In this document: positions 1 to 6,243 of the stretch, in pieces | Position numbering within the stretch: position 1 is the stretch's first letter | How the letters are laid out: the number at the start of each line of letters is the position of its first letter | Source: JBBQIY01 sp964618405 | GTDB taxonomy: Bacteria > Verrucomicrobiota > Kiritimatiellia > RFP12 > UBA3636 | Reading direction: 5' to 3' | Assembly (NCBI GenBank): GCA_964618405.1 | Contig: CAZUAY010000100.1 | Coordinates: 1 to 12,814, forward strand | DNA length: 12,814 nucleotides | Notes under the pieces: model-generated | Told to the model about the DNA's origin: nothing | Databases searched by the model: none | The model's input: the letters and a program-made list of their open reading frames with translations, nothing else | Made by a program: the position numbers and the translations under genes

Positions 1-27
1 GACCAATGTCCGATGACTATTCTAGGC

Positions 28-56
28 TTTTTATAGACTCCAAAATGTGGTAGAAT
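28..56 (+). promoter_or_regulatory. Possible sigma70-type promoter for the dehydrogenase gene
   Basis: A good -10 hexamer, TAGAAT, lies at 51-56. The best -35 at 17-bp spacing is only TTTTTA (28-33), which is poor, so this rests mainly on the -10. The start of transcription would fall near 63, about 20 bases before the ATG at 85. The ribosome site GGAG at 73-76 sits 8 bases before that ATG. Seen by eye only. Confidence 0.35.
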
Positions 57-84
57 TGGCTGCAATTTTTTTGGAGAAACTAAG

Positions 85-1143
85 ATGAAAAAAGTTCGTG
101 TGGCCGTCATCGGCTGCGGTGTGATTGCCCCGTTACACATTGAGTGTTATCAAGTGCTTGAGAATGTCGAAATCGTGTGGCTTTGCGATTTAAAGCTAGA
201 ACGTGCGAAAGCATTAGCTGAGAAATTCGGCATCGCAAACATCACGGTCTCTGCTGAAGAAGTTTTTCGTGCGCAAGATGTGGATGCAGTCAGTATTTGT
301 ACCGACCATGCCTCGCACGCTGACCTTGTTGTCTCCGCACTTCGCCACGGCAAAGACGTGCTCTGCGAAAAAGCACTTGCCCAAAATACCGCGAATCTTG
401 CGCGAATGCTTGCGGCCGGCAAACTTTATCCTGACCGCATTTTTAGTGGTGTTTTTCAGCACCGCTTCGACCCCATCAACCGCGAACTTCACGCGATCCT
501 CTCTGAAAAACGACTGGGCACGCTACTGACCGCTGGCATCCAACTCCGCTGCTTCCGCTCAAACGACTACTACAAGAGCGACGCCTGGCGTGGCACGTGG
601 GAATTCGAGGGCGGCTCCTTGCTGATCAATCAAGCCATTCATTACGTCGACCAGCTCCTCTGGCTCACTGGCGGGATGGACAAAGTCGTCGGCATGATTT
701 CGAACATCACGCACCAAGGTGTTATCGAAACCGAAGACACCGCTGCCGCCGTTTTAAAGCTCAAATGCGGTGCAATCGGCACAATAGAAGCGACTTCCTC
801 CAGCAACCTCGGATGGGAAGCCACGCTATCTTTTCACGGCACCGACGGCGCATTAGAAATCCGCGACGACAAGGTCGCAAAGCTGACGTTCAAAGACAAA
901 GCAGTCGAATCATCCATGCAAGCGCGTCTCAACGAAGCCATTGCGCCCAAAGTTGCAGAACTCGGTAAAACCTACTACGGCTCAGGCCACCTTGCGCAGA
1001 TTGCGGATTTTATTGAAGCCGTCCGCGATCGACGCCCCCCGTTCGTTAGCGCCGAATCCGCAGCGGAAACCGCCAAGACTATCTTCGCCATCTACGAAGC
1101 TGGGCGCAGCACCTGCACTCCGCAGAAGCAGAATCCACTGTAG
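85..1143 (+). CDS. Gfo/Idh/MocA family NAD(P)-dependent dehydrogenase
   Basis: This 352-aa soluble protein is a sugar or cyclitol dehydrogenase-like oxidoreductase. Residues 4-120 form a Rossmann domain, opening with the nucleotide-binding turn G10-C-G12 followed by H18. An acidic residue (D35) at the end of the second strand usually favours NAD over NADP. The family's E-K dyad is present at E95-K96, but the usual following proline (EKP) is alanine here. The C-terminal substrate domain carries GGSLLINQAIHYVDQ (176-190), matching the family motif with the conserved histidine (H186) and D189. Length is normal for the family. GGAG 8 bases before the ATG supports the start. There is no signal peptide, so it acts in the cytosol. 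The substrate cannot be told from sequence; nucleotide-sugar oxidation for surface polysaccharide is one possibility. It stands alone on the plus strand, convergent with the omptin gene, and nothing ties it to the cluster to its right. Confidence 0.93.
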   Translation: MKKVRVAVIGCGVIAPLHIECYQVLENVEIVWLCDLKLERAKALAEKFGIANITVSAEEVFRAQDVDAVSICTDHASHADLVVSALRHGKDVLCEKALAQNTANLARMLAAGKLYPDRIFSGVFQHRFDPINRELHAILSEKRLGTLLTAGIQLRCFRSNDYYKSDAWRGTWEFEGGSLLINQAIHYVDQLLWLTGGMDKVVGMISNITHQGVIETEDTAAAVLKLKCGAIGTIEATSSSNLGWEATLSFHGTDGALEIRDDKVAKLTFKDKAVESSMQARLNEAIAPKVAELGKTYYGSGHLAQIADFIEAVRDRRPPFVSAESAAETAKTIFAIYEAGRSTCTPQKQNPL

Positions 1144-1162
1144 AAGTATCACCCACAATCCT

Positions 1163-1181
1163 CCGCGATCACCGATCGCGG
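1163..1181. terminator. Hairpin between convergent genes, possible bidirectional terminator
   Basis: A perfect 8-bp stem, CCGCGATC (1163-1170) and GATCGCGG (1174-1181), closes a 3-base loop ACC. It lies 20 bases past the stop of the dehydrogenase gene and 39 bases past the stop of the omptin gene, where a shared terminator is expected. No T-tract follows on either strand, so it is not a classical intrinsic terminator; it could instead stabilise the 3' ends of both transcripts. Confidence 0.45.
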
Positions 1182-1219
1182 CTGTCACTCACACCTCGCG
1201 CCTTCTCTTGCCGCCTTTG

Positions 1220-2200
1220 CTAAAAAGATTTTCCCACACCTAGTGAAAGCGCGAAATATTCGTTAGACGCACCCGCATAGTCACTGTACTTCTCATACTG
1301 CTTAATGTCACGACCTGGATCATACCGATGATAACTCGCATCTCCCACGATTAAGTTGATTTTCTGGAAGTCGACTGCAGCCGTAAAAAACCATCCAGAC
1401 TCAAAAGCATATTTGGCCGAAGCCCCAGCCGCCAGCATCTCACCGTCTCTAAACTTATCCGTAATTTTGAGATCACGCAGAAGGTGGTTGTCTCTGCTGT
1501 CGATATCAACCCACGGGCTATACGTGCAATAAGCCGACAGCATAAATCTGCCGTAAACCCAATCCACGCTACTTCCCAGATACGGCATGGAAATTTCTTG
1601 TTTATATTTCACGACCGTCTGATCACCAAAATAATACGGTTCGTAATCTAGCTCAGAATAAAGCCCGTATCCGCCACGAGCATCCCATTTCCATACATCC
1701 TGCTTATAGCCAAACAAAACCCGAGCATTGAATCCCATGGTGTCGTGCAAGAATTCCCAGCCACCATTAATATCAAAAATACTCGCATCCACAACATCGG
1801 CGGCAGAATCGGAATACTCAGTCCAGTCAGAAGACTCCGGATTGAACCAATCGTAGTCCTTGATACGCCCGTCATCGCCCTCTGTCAGGGCCTTCCAATA
1901 CCCCACATTGATCGTCCCACGGCCATCCCGGAACGTCAGATTACCGCCCACCATCACAACCCGTTTGATGTCCCAATCCAATTGACTGAGCTTGTAGCGA
2001 CCTCCGCCTAATTCCTCATCGTAGACAAAGACATATTCCTTCGCCTTCCCGTCAATAAGGCCAGTAGACAGCTGAAACGCCCATGTTTCTCCCTCGATCG
2101 CGGGATCACGATCAGAAATGACATCAGCCCGAAATGCCGCAGAGGCATTCAGAGAAACTAAACATAACGCTACACAAGTTGACGAGAGTACTTTTTTCAT
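1220..2200 (-). CDS. Omptin-family outer-membrane protease (OmpT/Pla-like)
   Basis: This 326-aa protein is a beta-barrel aspartyl-type endoprotease of the outer membrane. Omptins typically cut next to basic residues in surface or host peptides. A signal peptide (1-21, ending NASAA) precedes the barrel, and the chain ends in phenylalanine, as outer-membrane barrels do. Omptin landmarks occur in order: GKAKEYVF (51-58), LSQLDW (71-76), DYDW (115-118), DARGG (173-177), YKQEISMPYLG (199-209), YSPWVD (227-232) and DNH (237-239). D115/D117 and D237/H239 match the OmpT catalytic set D83, D85, D210, H212. By my hand alignment E55 matches OmpT E27, E128 replaces D97, and S235 replaces D208, so the specificity pockets may differ from OmpT. 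AAGGAG precedes the ATG. A 234-base spacer separates it from the carboxypeptidase gene, so it probably has its own promoter. Confidence 0.9.
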   Translation of the reverse strand: MKKVLSSTCVALCLVSLNASAAFRADVISDRDPAIEGETWAFQLSTGLIDGKAKEYVFVYDEELGGGRYKLSQLDWDIKRVVMVGGNLTFRDGRGTINVGYWKALTEGDDGRIKDYDWFNPESSDWTEYSDSAADVVDASIFDINGGWEFLHDTMGFNARVLFGYKQDVWKWDARGGYGLYSELDYEPYYFGDQTVVKYKQEISMPYLGSSVDWVYGRFMLSAYCTYSPWVDIDSRDNHLLRDLKITDKFRDGEMLAAGASAKYAFESGWFFTAAVDFQKINLIVGDASYHRYDPGRDIKQYEKYSDYAGASNEYFALSLGVGKSF

Positions 2201-2238
2201 GAAAACAGCTCCTTCTTGTATCGTGACTCGATTGATAT

Positions 2239-2262
2239 GTGGCAGTGTCTGAACCTTGCCAC
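2239..2262. promoter_or_regulatory. Inverted repeat GTGGCA-N12-TGCCAC upstream of the omptin gene
   Basis: Two perfect 6-base arms (2239-2244 and 2257-2262) are separated by 12 bases. It lies about 40 bases upstream of the omptin ATG, inside the presumed leader. It could be a repressor site or an RNA hairpin. Arms this short can arise by chance. Confidence 0.25.
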
Positions 2263-2307
2263 CGCAATAATTTGAAAACCAAAACCACGGACTTAAGCTA
2301 CACTATT

Positions 2308-2336
2308 TTTATACGTCTTGTCGAGACGATTTTTAA
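2308..2336 (-). promoter_or_regulatory. Possible omptin promoter with a dyad in its spacer
   Basis: On the minus strand TTAAAA (2336-2331) and TATAAA (2313-2308) are separated by exactly 17 bases. The -35 is weak and the -10 is good. The spacer contains the inverted repeat CGTCT-N5-AGACG (2314-2328), a plausible operator position. A start near 2300 would leave a leader of about 100 bases. On the plus strand the same dyad followed by ATTTTT resembles a short terminator, but no plus-strand gene ends nearby. Confidence 0.35.
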
Positions 2337-2434
2337 GGGGTACGCGTCAAAACAGGTCGAGTAAGCGGGGCGAGTATGTGTGCCGTTTAAGAACGGGGTT
2401 TGTTGTGGTCTAGCTGGAAATGGCCGCAATAGAC

Positions 2435-3595
2435 TTAACTCGTTCCACGCCCCCAACGTGTCAAGATTGCTCGGGTCAGCTTCTGTCCGATTTCACGGTA
2501 GTGCTTCTGAAACAGCACGGTATCGCGGATGAGCCCGTACGGCGTTTCTAGAGATAAGGCACTACATCCGATTTCTTTTTGAACGAAATCAGCGAGCTTC
2601 GGGCCATCCCACCGGGAAGGATAATTAGCCACCTTTACAAAGTCATCGACTGCATAATCGGGCAACAGTGCTTCTTTGAAGAGATTCGTCCATGCCAGAT
2701 TGGCTTTATCAATTTCTGGCTTACCTGAATCGCCGACAAATGAATAAACACCCAGATCTTCGGAGCCTCCAGGTGCATGCAGATCAAGAACTAATTCGGG
2801 TTTGCACCGCGTTGCCCATCGGTGCAGATCGCGTTGCATCACCAACGTCTCGTGTCGCATCGGAGGCTGTCCCCACGCACGATTCAGATCGTATGGATAG
2901 GGATCCTTGCCGTAAGCGCCGGAAAGAACATCGTCTAAGTTAGCAAATGGCATAACCCAGATGCACCAGTTCACAGGTTTCGCACGTGAGAACGCTTCCA
3001 GCATACCATCGAGGACCCATGAGCCCGGAGTCTCGCCCGCATGTTGCCGAGCCACAAGGTACAAGCCACGCGGATTCGGACACGAGTCGCAGCCCTTCCA
3101 GATGTTATTCGAAAGCCGTTTCATAACTTTTCCGCCTTGCGTCAGTCCAATGTCGCGCTCCTGCCAATAGCCTTTGCAGTGGTCAAGTGTCGTGGTAAGC
3201 TCATCAGTGCCATAAGGGATGCAAAACGCGAACTCCATAGGCTCTACCGGATAGGGAACGATCCACGTAAGCTGTGACTGACCTTCTGCGTCGCGCTTTA
3301 CCTCAGGTGCCTTAAGCCGGTTCCAAGCTTTGCCGCGTTCTCGAAGCACCGGCCTTATGGCGGCTAGGTTATTGCCCATAAGAAGCGTTTCGACGAATAA
3401 TAGCGTTACTTTCAGCGTCTCCGGCACCCCAGTAGCCGGAGGCGTCGAGTCGTGCAACCGAAAGTCAAACCAAAGTGCCTCCGTGCCACCACACGGATCG
3501 GGCGTGAAAAAAATTTCTGGATCCCCCGCCTTCGTGCGGATCTCTAACACGCGAACATTGCTGCCGGGAAATCGATCAAGAACTTTTAAAGCCAT
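2435..3595 (-). CDS. M14 zinc carboxypeptidase, CCP-like (AGBL-type)
   Basis: This 386-aa protein has the two-part layout of bacterial cytosolic-carboxypeptidase-like M14 enzymes: a beta-rich N-terminal domain (about 1-140) and a catalytic domain (about 140-380). Zinc ligands are H185 and E188 in RQHAGETPGSW (the HxxE motif), with H273 in LDLHAP. N238-R239 in DLNRAW is the substrate-carboxylate pair, and E350 in SLETPYG is the catalytic glutamate. All residues needed for activity are present. The family removes C-terminal amino acids; eukaryotic relatives trim glutamate, while bacterial substrates are poorly known. There is no signal peptide, so it should be cytosolic, unlike its exported neighbours. 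A strong AAGGAGGA ribosome site precedes the ATG. It starts 35 bases after the stop of the CsgG-like lipoprotein gene and is probably co-transcribed with it. A weak hairpin, CCGTT-N4-AACGG (2383-2396), lies beyond its stop. Confidence 0.9.
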   Translation of the reverse strand: MALKVLDRFPGSNVRVLEIRTKAGDPEIFFTPDPCGGTEALWFDFRLHDSTPPATGVPETLKVTLLFVETLLMGNNLAAIRPVLRERGKAWNRLKAPEVKRDAEGQSQLTWIVPYPVEPMEFAFCIPYGTDELTTTLDHCKGYWQERDIGLTQGGKVMKRLSNNIWKGCDSCPNPRGLYLVARQHAGETPGSWVLDGMLEAFSRAKPVNWCIWVMPFANLDDVLSGAYGKDPYPYDLNRAWGQPPMRHETLVMQRDLHRWATRCKPELVLDLHAPGGSEDLGVYSFVGDSGKPEIDKANLAWTNLFKEALLPDYAVDDFVKVANYPSRWDGPKLADFVQKEIGCSALSLETPYGLIRDTVLFQKHYREIGQKLTRAILTRWGRGTS

Positions 3596-3630
3596 CTTAA
3601 TTCCTCCTTTTCATACGAAAGAGTTGAACT

Positions 3631-4233
3631 CTAATTAACTAAGCGCATTTTGGCAAACACGCCGCCGATGAGTTCATGCACGACATGGCGGCTGTGCTCG
3701 GAGAGCGTAACCGAGGAGTTTCTGGCGCGCTGCGCAACATCCGTACTCCAAATAATTTTCCCCGACTTGGTATCAATCAATCGGGCGGAAATTCCCACCA
3801 CTGGAATTGTTTTTCCACGGTAGGCGACCTTCTCATATTCTGAAACCGTACCGATGATCACCCCTTGAGCACCCAGCATCGCCCCGACCTCCGCTGCCTG
3901 ACCAGCCGAAAGCCCAGCAAGCGATAATTCTTGCTCTCCCAGCACCTGCGCCATCTGACTGCGCTCAACAAGCTCATACCGCCCCGTACGGAGCAGCTCG
4001 GTCAGAATTTGATCGGAAACCGCCGCACCAATGAGTTCAGTCGGAGCCTTGAACGGCATTACCGCAACCTTGGTAATTGCGGAATGACCAGGCGAAACAA
4101 AGACGTTGGCATCGTCTCCTGCATCCTCAAAATGGCCAGCAGGACCAGACGAAGCACAGCCAGACAGCATCACCATAACACAGAGTGAAATGCAAACGAG
4201 TGCAGTTTTTCGTAGCGAAATCGAATCAATCAT
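3631..4233 (-). CDS. CsgG-like domain lipoprotein
   Basis: This 200-aa protein has a lipoprotein signal peptide with lipobox LSGC (C26), so it should be lipid-anchored in the envelope, probably in the outer membrane. Residues 43-193 form a CsgG/TolB-N-like alpha-beta domain with the signatures VAVMPF (56-61), LVERSQM (88-94), LSLAGL (103-108) and GVIIGTV (124-130). In CsgG about 25 residues between the central strands build the first membrane hairpin; here only about a dozen remain (132-145). By that reading it is a soluble, LpoB-like domain and not a curli-type pore (inference). It is a clear paralogue of the N-terminus of the 821-aa protein at the other end of the cluster, with 89 of 151 aligned residues identical. 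The ribosome site is weak, and a perfect palindrome lies 25 bases upstream. Its partner is not evident. Confidence 0.85.
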   Translation of the reverse strand: MIDSISLRKTALVCISLCVMVMLSGCASSGPAGHFEDAGDDANVFVSPGHSAITKVAVMPFKAPTELIGAAVSDQILTELLRTGRYELVERSQMAQVLGEQELSLAGLSAGQAAEVGAMLGAQGVIIGTVSEYEKVAYRGKTIPVVGISARLIDTKSGKIIWSTDVAQRARNSSVTLSEHSRHVVHELIGGVFAKMRLVN

Positions 4234-4257
4234 ATTCTATCCTAATTGGTTTTTTTG

Positions 4258-4272
4258 AAATTGTGACAATTT
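4258..4272. promoter_or_regulatory. Perfect palindrome AAATTGT-G-ACAATTT, candidate operator
   Basis: Seven-base arms flank one central G, 25 bases upstream of the CsgG-like lipoprotein start at 4233. It abuts a 10-bp-period repeat array on its far side. It could bind a small homodimeric repressor. The minus strand reads TTGTCA (-35-like) with TAGGAT 19 bases on, a poorly spaced promoter. Confidence 0.4.
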
Positions 4273-4312
4273 AACATGGACAAACAGAGACTTGCAGGGA
4301 CGGTCAGGGACG
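4273..4312. repeat. Degenerate 10-bp tandem repeat, four units
   Basis: Four consecutive decamers run from 4273: AACATGGACA, AACAGAGACT, TGCAGGGACG and GTCAGGGACG. All share CA at unit positions 3-4 and GAC at positions 7-9. Unit length equals about one turn of DNA, so any bound protein would meet the motif on one face. The array starts directly at the edge of the palindrome at 4258-4272. Confidence 0.55.
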
Positions 4313-4326
4313 TGGACGAAGCCGTT

Positions 4327-4368
4327 CACTATTAGTAATTCATCATTCATAAGTCATAATTCATAAGT
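4327..4368. repeat. Degenerate 7-bp tandem repeat, six units
   Basis: Six heptamers fill 4327-4368 without a gap: CACTATT, AGTAATT, CATCATT, CATAAGT, CATAATT, CATAAGT. The consensus is CATAAKT. The array ends one base before the stop codon of the 207-aa lipoprotein gene. It resembles the short heptanucleotide repeats known from cyanobacteria. A second array of the same period lies at 5091-5139. Confidence 0.6.
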
Positions 4369-4369
4369 C

Positions 4370-4993
4370 TCACTTCCCCTGCCCTGCAGCTTTTCGCTGT
4401 GCAATGCCGGTTTCAATCCGATCAAAGAGTTCTGTGTACGCCTCGGGGAGTTCAACCTCTACCGACTGTTCGACTGCCGGTGCGTTGATCATCACGTCAC
4501 GACCGCGGCTGAATCCGTTACTTTCTTGGCGTTCAAGATATGACATCGACGGCAACGTACCGCGCAAATTCAAAACAATTCGCTGACGAGACTTGCTATC
4601 GCCCCACGGTTCAATGTGGATCACGGCCTCCATCCAGCGCGTCCATTTCTTGGAAACATCAGAGCGACTTTTCGCTGTCTTTTTCCGCACACCAACATCA
4701 TAGTACTGCTCATCCTCGGGCCCAAACGCCTCGAGTTTTTTAACAGTGGAAGCACGTATAATTCCAGACGCCTTATCAACGGAATCCAGCGACCATCCAA
4801 GATCTTGAATCTCCGCGAGGGTGGCACCGAACACGATATCAATCGGCACCGGCCATTGTTTAATCTGCATATCACGACGCTGCTCGGGCGATAACACAGG
4901 GGGGTGGGGGCTCTGCACCACCAAGCCCGTATGCCTGCACCCTGCCACGACAACGCCCAAAACCAAAGCTAGCGTCAATAATTCTTTATTCAT
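4370..4993 (-). CDS. Lipoprotein of unknown function (207 aa)
   Basis: The signal peptide ends in lipobox VAGC (C19), so this is a lipid-anchored envelope protein. The mature part opens with a proline-rich linker (28-50), as in many outer-membrane lipoproteins. The folded region (48-145) follows the pattern ATLAEIQDLGWSLDSVDKASG (58-78, written here as a descriptor), then a basic loop rich in Lys/Arg (103-119), then paired strands at 122-146. A short region with helical C-terminus (185-203) closes it. The strand-helix-strand pattern recalls BamC-type lipoprotein domains, but only weakly. A longer frame opens at a TTG at 5011; I prefer the ATG at 4993 because GAGGAG lies about 10 bases before it, inside the longer frame. 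The gene sits between two exported proteins of the cluster and is flanked by repeat arrays on both sides. Function not recognised. Confidence 0.75.
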   Translation of the reverse strand: MNKELLTLALVLGVVVAGCRHTGLVVQSPHPPVLSPEQRRDMQIKQWPVPIDIVFGATLAEIQDLGWSLDSVDKASGIIRASTVKKLEAFGPEDEQYYDVGVRKKTAKSRSDVSKKWTRWMEAVIHIEPWGDSKSRQRIVLNLRGTLPSMSYLERQESNGFSRGRDVMINAPAVEQSVEVELPEAYTELFDRIETGIAQRKAAGQGK

Positions 4994-5090
4994 ATTATCT
5001 TTTCTCCTCAAGCATCAAAATTATCAAGACAGAACCAGTATGACACGTTATCTACTTTCAGTCCATCAGAACCGAGTCATTCTGGCTTGT

Positions 5091-5139
5091 CCTCATTCAT
5101 ACTTCATACTTTCTCGCTACTCGCCACTCGCTACTTCTC
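5091..5139. repeat. Degenerate 7-bp tandem repeat, seven units
   Basis: Seven heptamers fill 5091-5139: CCTCATT, CATACTT, CATACTT, TCTCGCT, ACTCGCC, ACTCGCT, ACTTCTC. The first half is of CATACTT type and the second of ACTCGCT type. The array overlaps the last two codons and stop of the 346-aa protein gene (stop at 5131-5133) and runs into the spacer before the 207-aa lipoprotein gene. The rest of that spacer (4994-5090) shows only the ribosome site. Confidence 0.6.
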
Positions 5140-6171
5140 TGTATTAAACACAGCATCCGCGGCCGCTTCCCCAGCCCGACTTCCCACGTTGCCAAGGAAA
5201 GCTCCGGTGGTCGCGCCAATGGTGGTACTGACAATCGACTTTAGCCTGCCGCTCCAACTGTTCTTTCGCTGCTCGATCGCCTCGGTTTCAGATGCTGCAA
5301 GCTTCTCGGCATGTTTCCGAACGGCCTCGGATTCCGCTTGAGCCGCCGCAAGCTTCTTCGATGCCATCTCCTCTTCGGCGATGCGACGCTCGTCAGCGAC
5401 TTGTTGCATTCCGGCACGCGCATTTTCAAGTGATTTTTGGCGGCGCTCGCTTCGCGCGGAACCGAAACTTTCCAAGGCACCCGATCCGTCGTCATCGCCT
5501 CCGTCGTAGGCTGTCGCGGGTGCTTCTGCATCGCGAAGCGAGTTACGCTTACGCGGCGGCTTAGGCGACTTCACCACGACACGCTGCACCGGATTATTTC
5601 GATTCAGCCACTCGCTCAAATTAGGCACGTGATCAGACTTTTCTCGTAAGTCGAGCCACGTTTGGATTTCGGCCAGAAAATTTCCGGCCGATGCAATATC
5701 GGCTTTCAGAACATCCTGAACCATCGTCTGGCGCAACGCCGCATAAGTTGTCGGCGGCTGACGCCAGTTTCCAGCACTCTCAACAATCCGTGTCAGAAAC
5801 TCGGCATCGTTTTCTGCTTCAGCCTTACTCAGCGCGTCAACAAAAGTCCCAAATTCATCACGCGCCATTGTCCCAAAACTCGCTTCAAGCTCACGTCGAA
5901 TTTTATCCCCAAGATCCGCTTGATTCTCGTCAACCGCCCGTTGGATTTCTTCGGATGCCACCGCATCAGATTGTGCGCACAACTTCTGAGACTCGGCTAC
6001 AATCTGGCCGCCCACACTCAAACGATAAACGGATTTCAGAAGGACGAGAGTCGACGTATCGCCCTCGGAGCTCTGAGCCCTAGAACAGAAGGCGAAACTA
6101 CCGATCAACACGGTCAATACAACAGCTCGGAGTCCAGCAATGCTCAGGGTGGCTTTTTCTTGTATTTTCAT
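5131..6171 (-). CDS. Exported coiled-coil protein with glycine-rich tail (346 aa)
   Basis: I do not recognise a named family. A hydrophobic stretch at 12-29 (AVVLTVLIGSFAF core) is a signal peptide or an N-terminal anchor. Residues 40-190 are mixed helices, acidic in part. A low-complexity linker follows: basic and proline-rich at 200-210, then Asp/Gly-rich at 222-231. Residues 238-305 form a long Ala/Glu/Lys/Arg helix that should be a coiled coil. The tail (310-342) is a glycine-zipper-like segment (SIVSTTIGATTGAFLGNVGS) ending in ADAVF, similar to a segment of the 862-aa protein. Such tails often insert in or pack against membranes. The ribosome site is weak; the spacer to the upstream gene is 72 bases. 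Context makes it an envelope partner in the cluster, possibly linking inner and outer layers (inference). Confidence 0.7.
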   Translation of the reverse strand: MKIQEKATLSIAGLRAVVLTVLIGSFAFCSRAQSSEGDTSTLVLLKSVYRLSVGGQIVAESQKLCAQSDAVASEEIQRAVDENQADLGDKIRRELEASFGTMARDEFGTFVDALSKAEAENDAEFLTRIVESAGNWRQPPTTYAALRQTMVQDVLKADIASAGNFLAEIQTWLDLREKSDHVPNLSEWLNRNNPVQRVVVKSPKPPRKRNSLRDAEAPATAYDGGDDDGSGALESFGSARSERRQKSLENARAGMQQVADERRIAEEEMASKKLAAAQAESEAVRKHAEKLAASETEAIEQRKNSWSGRLKSIVSTTIGATTGAFLGNVGSRAGEAAADAVFNTEK

Positions 6172-6243
6172 ATCTATAGTCTCATTTTACCTAAAATTCT
6201 GAATACAAACTCGACAACAAAAGTCAGTGCGATCCAGCTCGGG

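Noticed and set aside
2314..2334. Plus-strand intrinsic terminator
   Set aside because: The stem is only 5 bp and no plus-strand gene ends upstream; the same bases fit a minus-strand promoter spacer better.
4327..5139. CRISPR array
   Set aside because: The repeats are 7 or 10 bases in direct tandem without spacers, and no cas gene is near.
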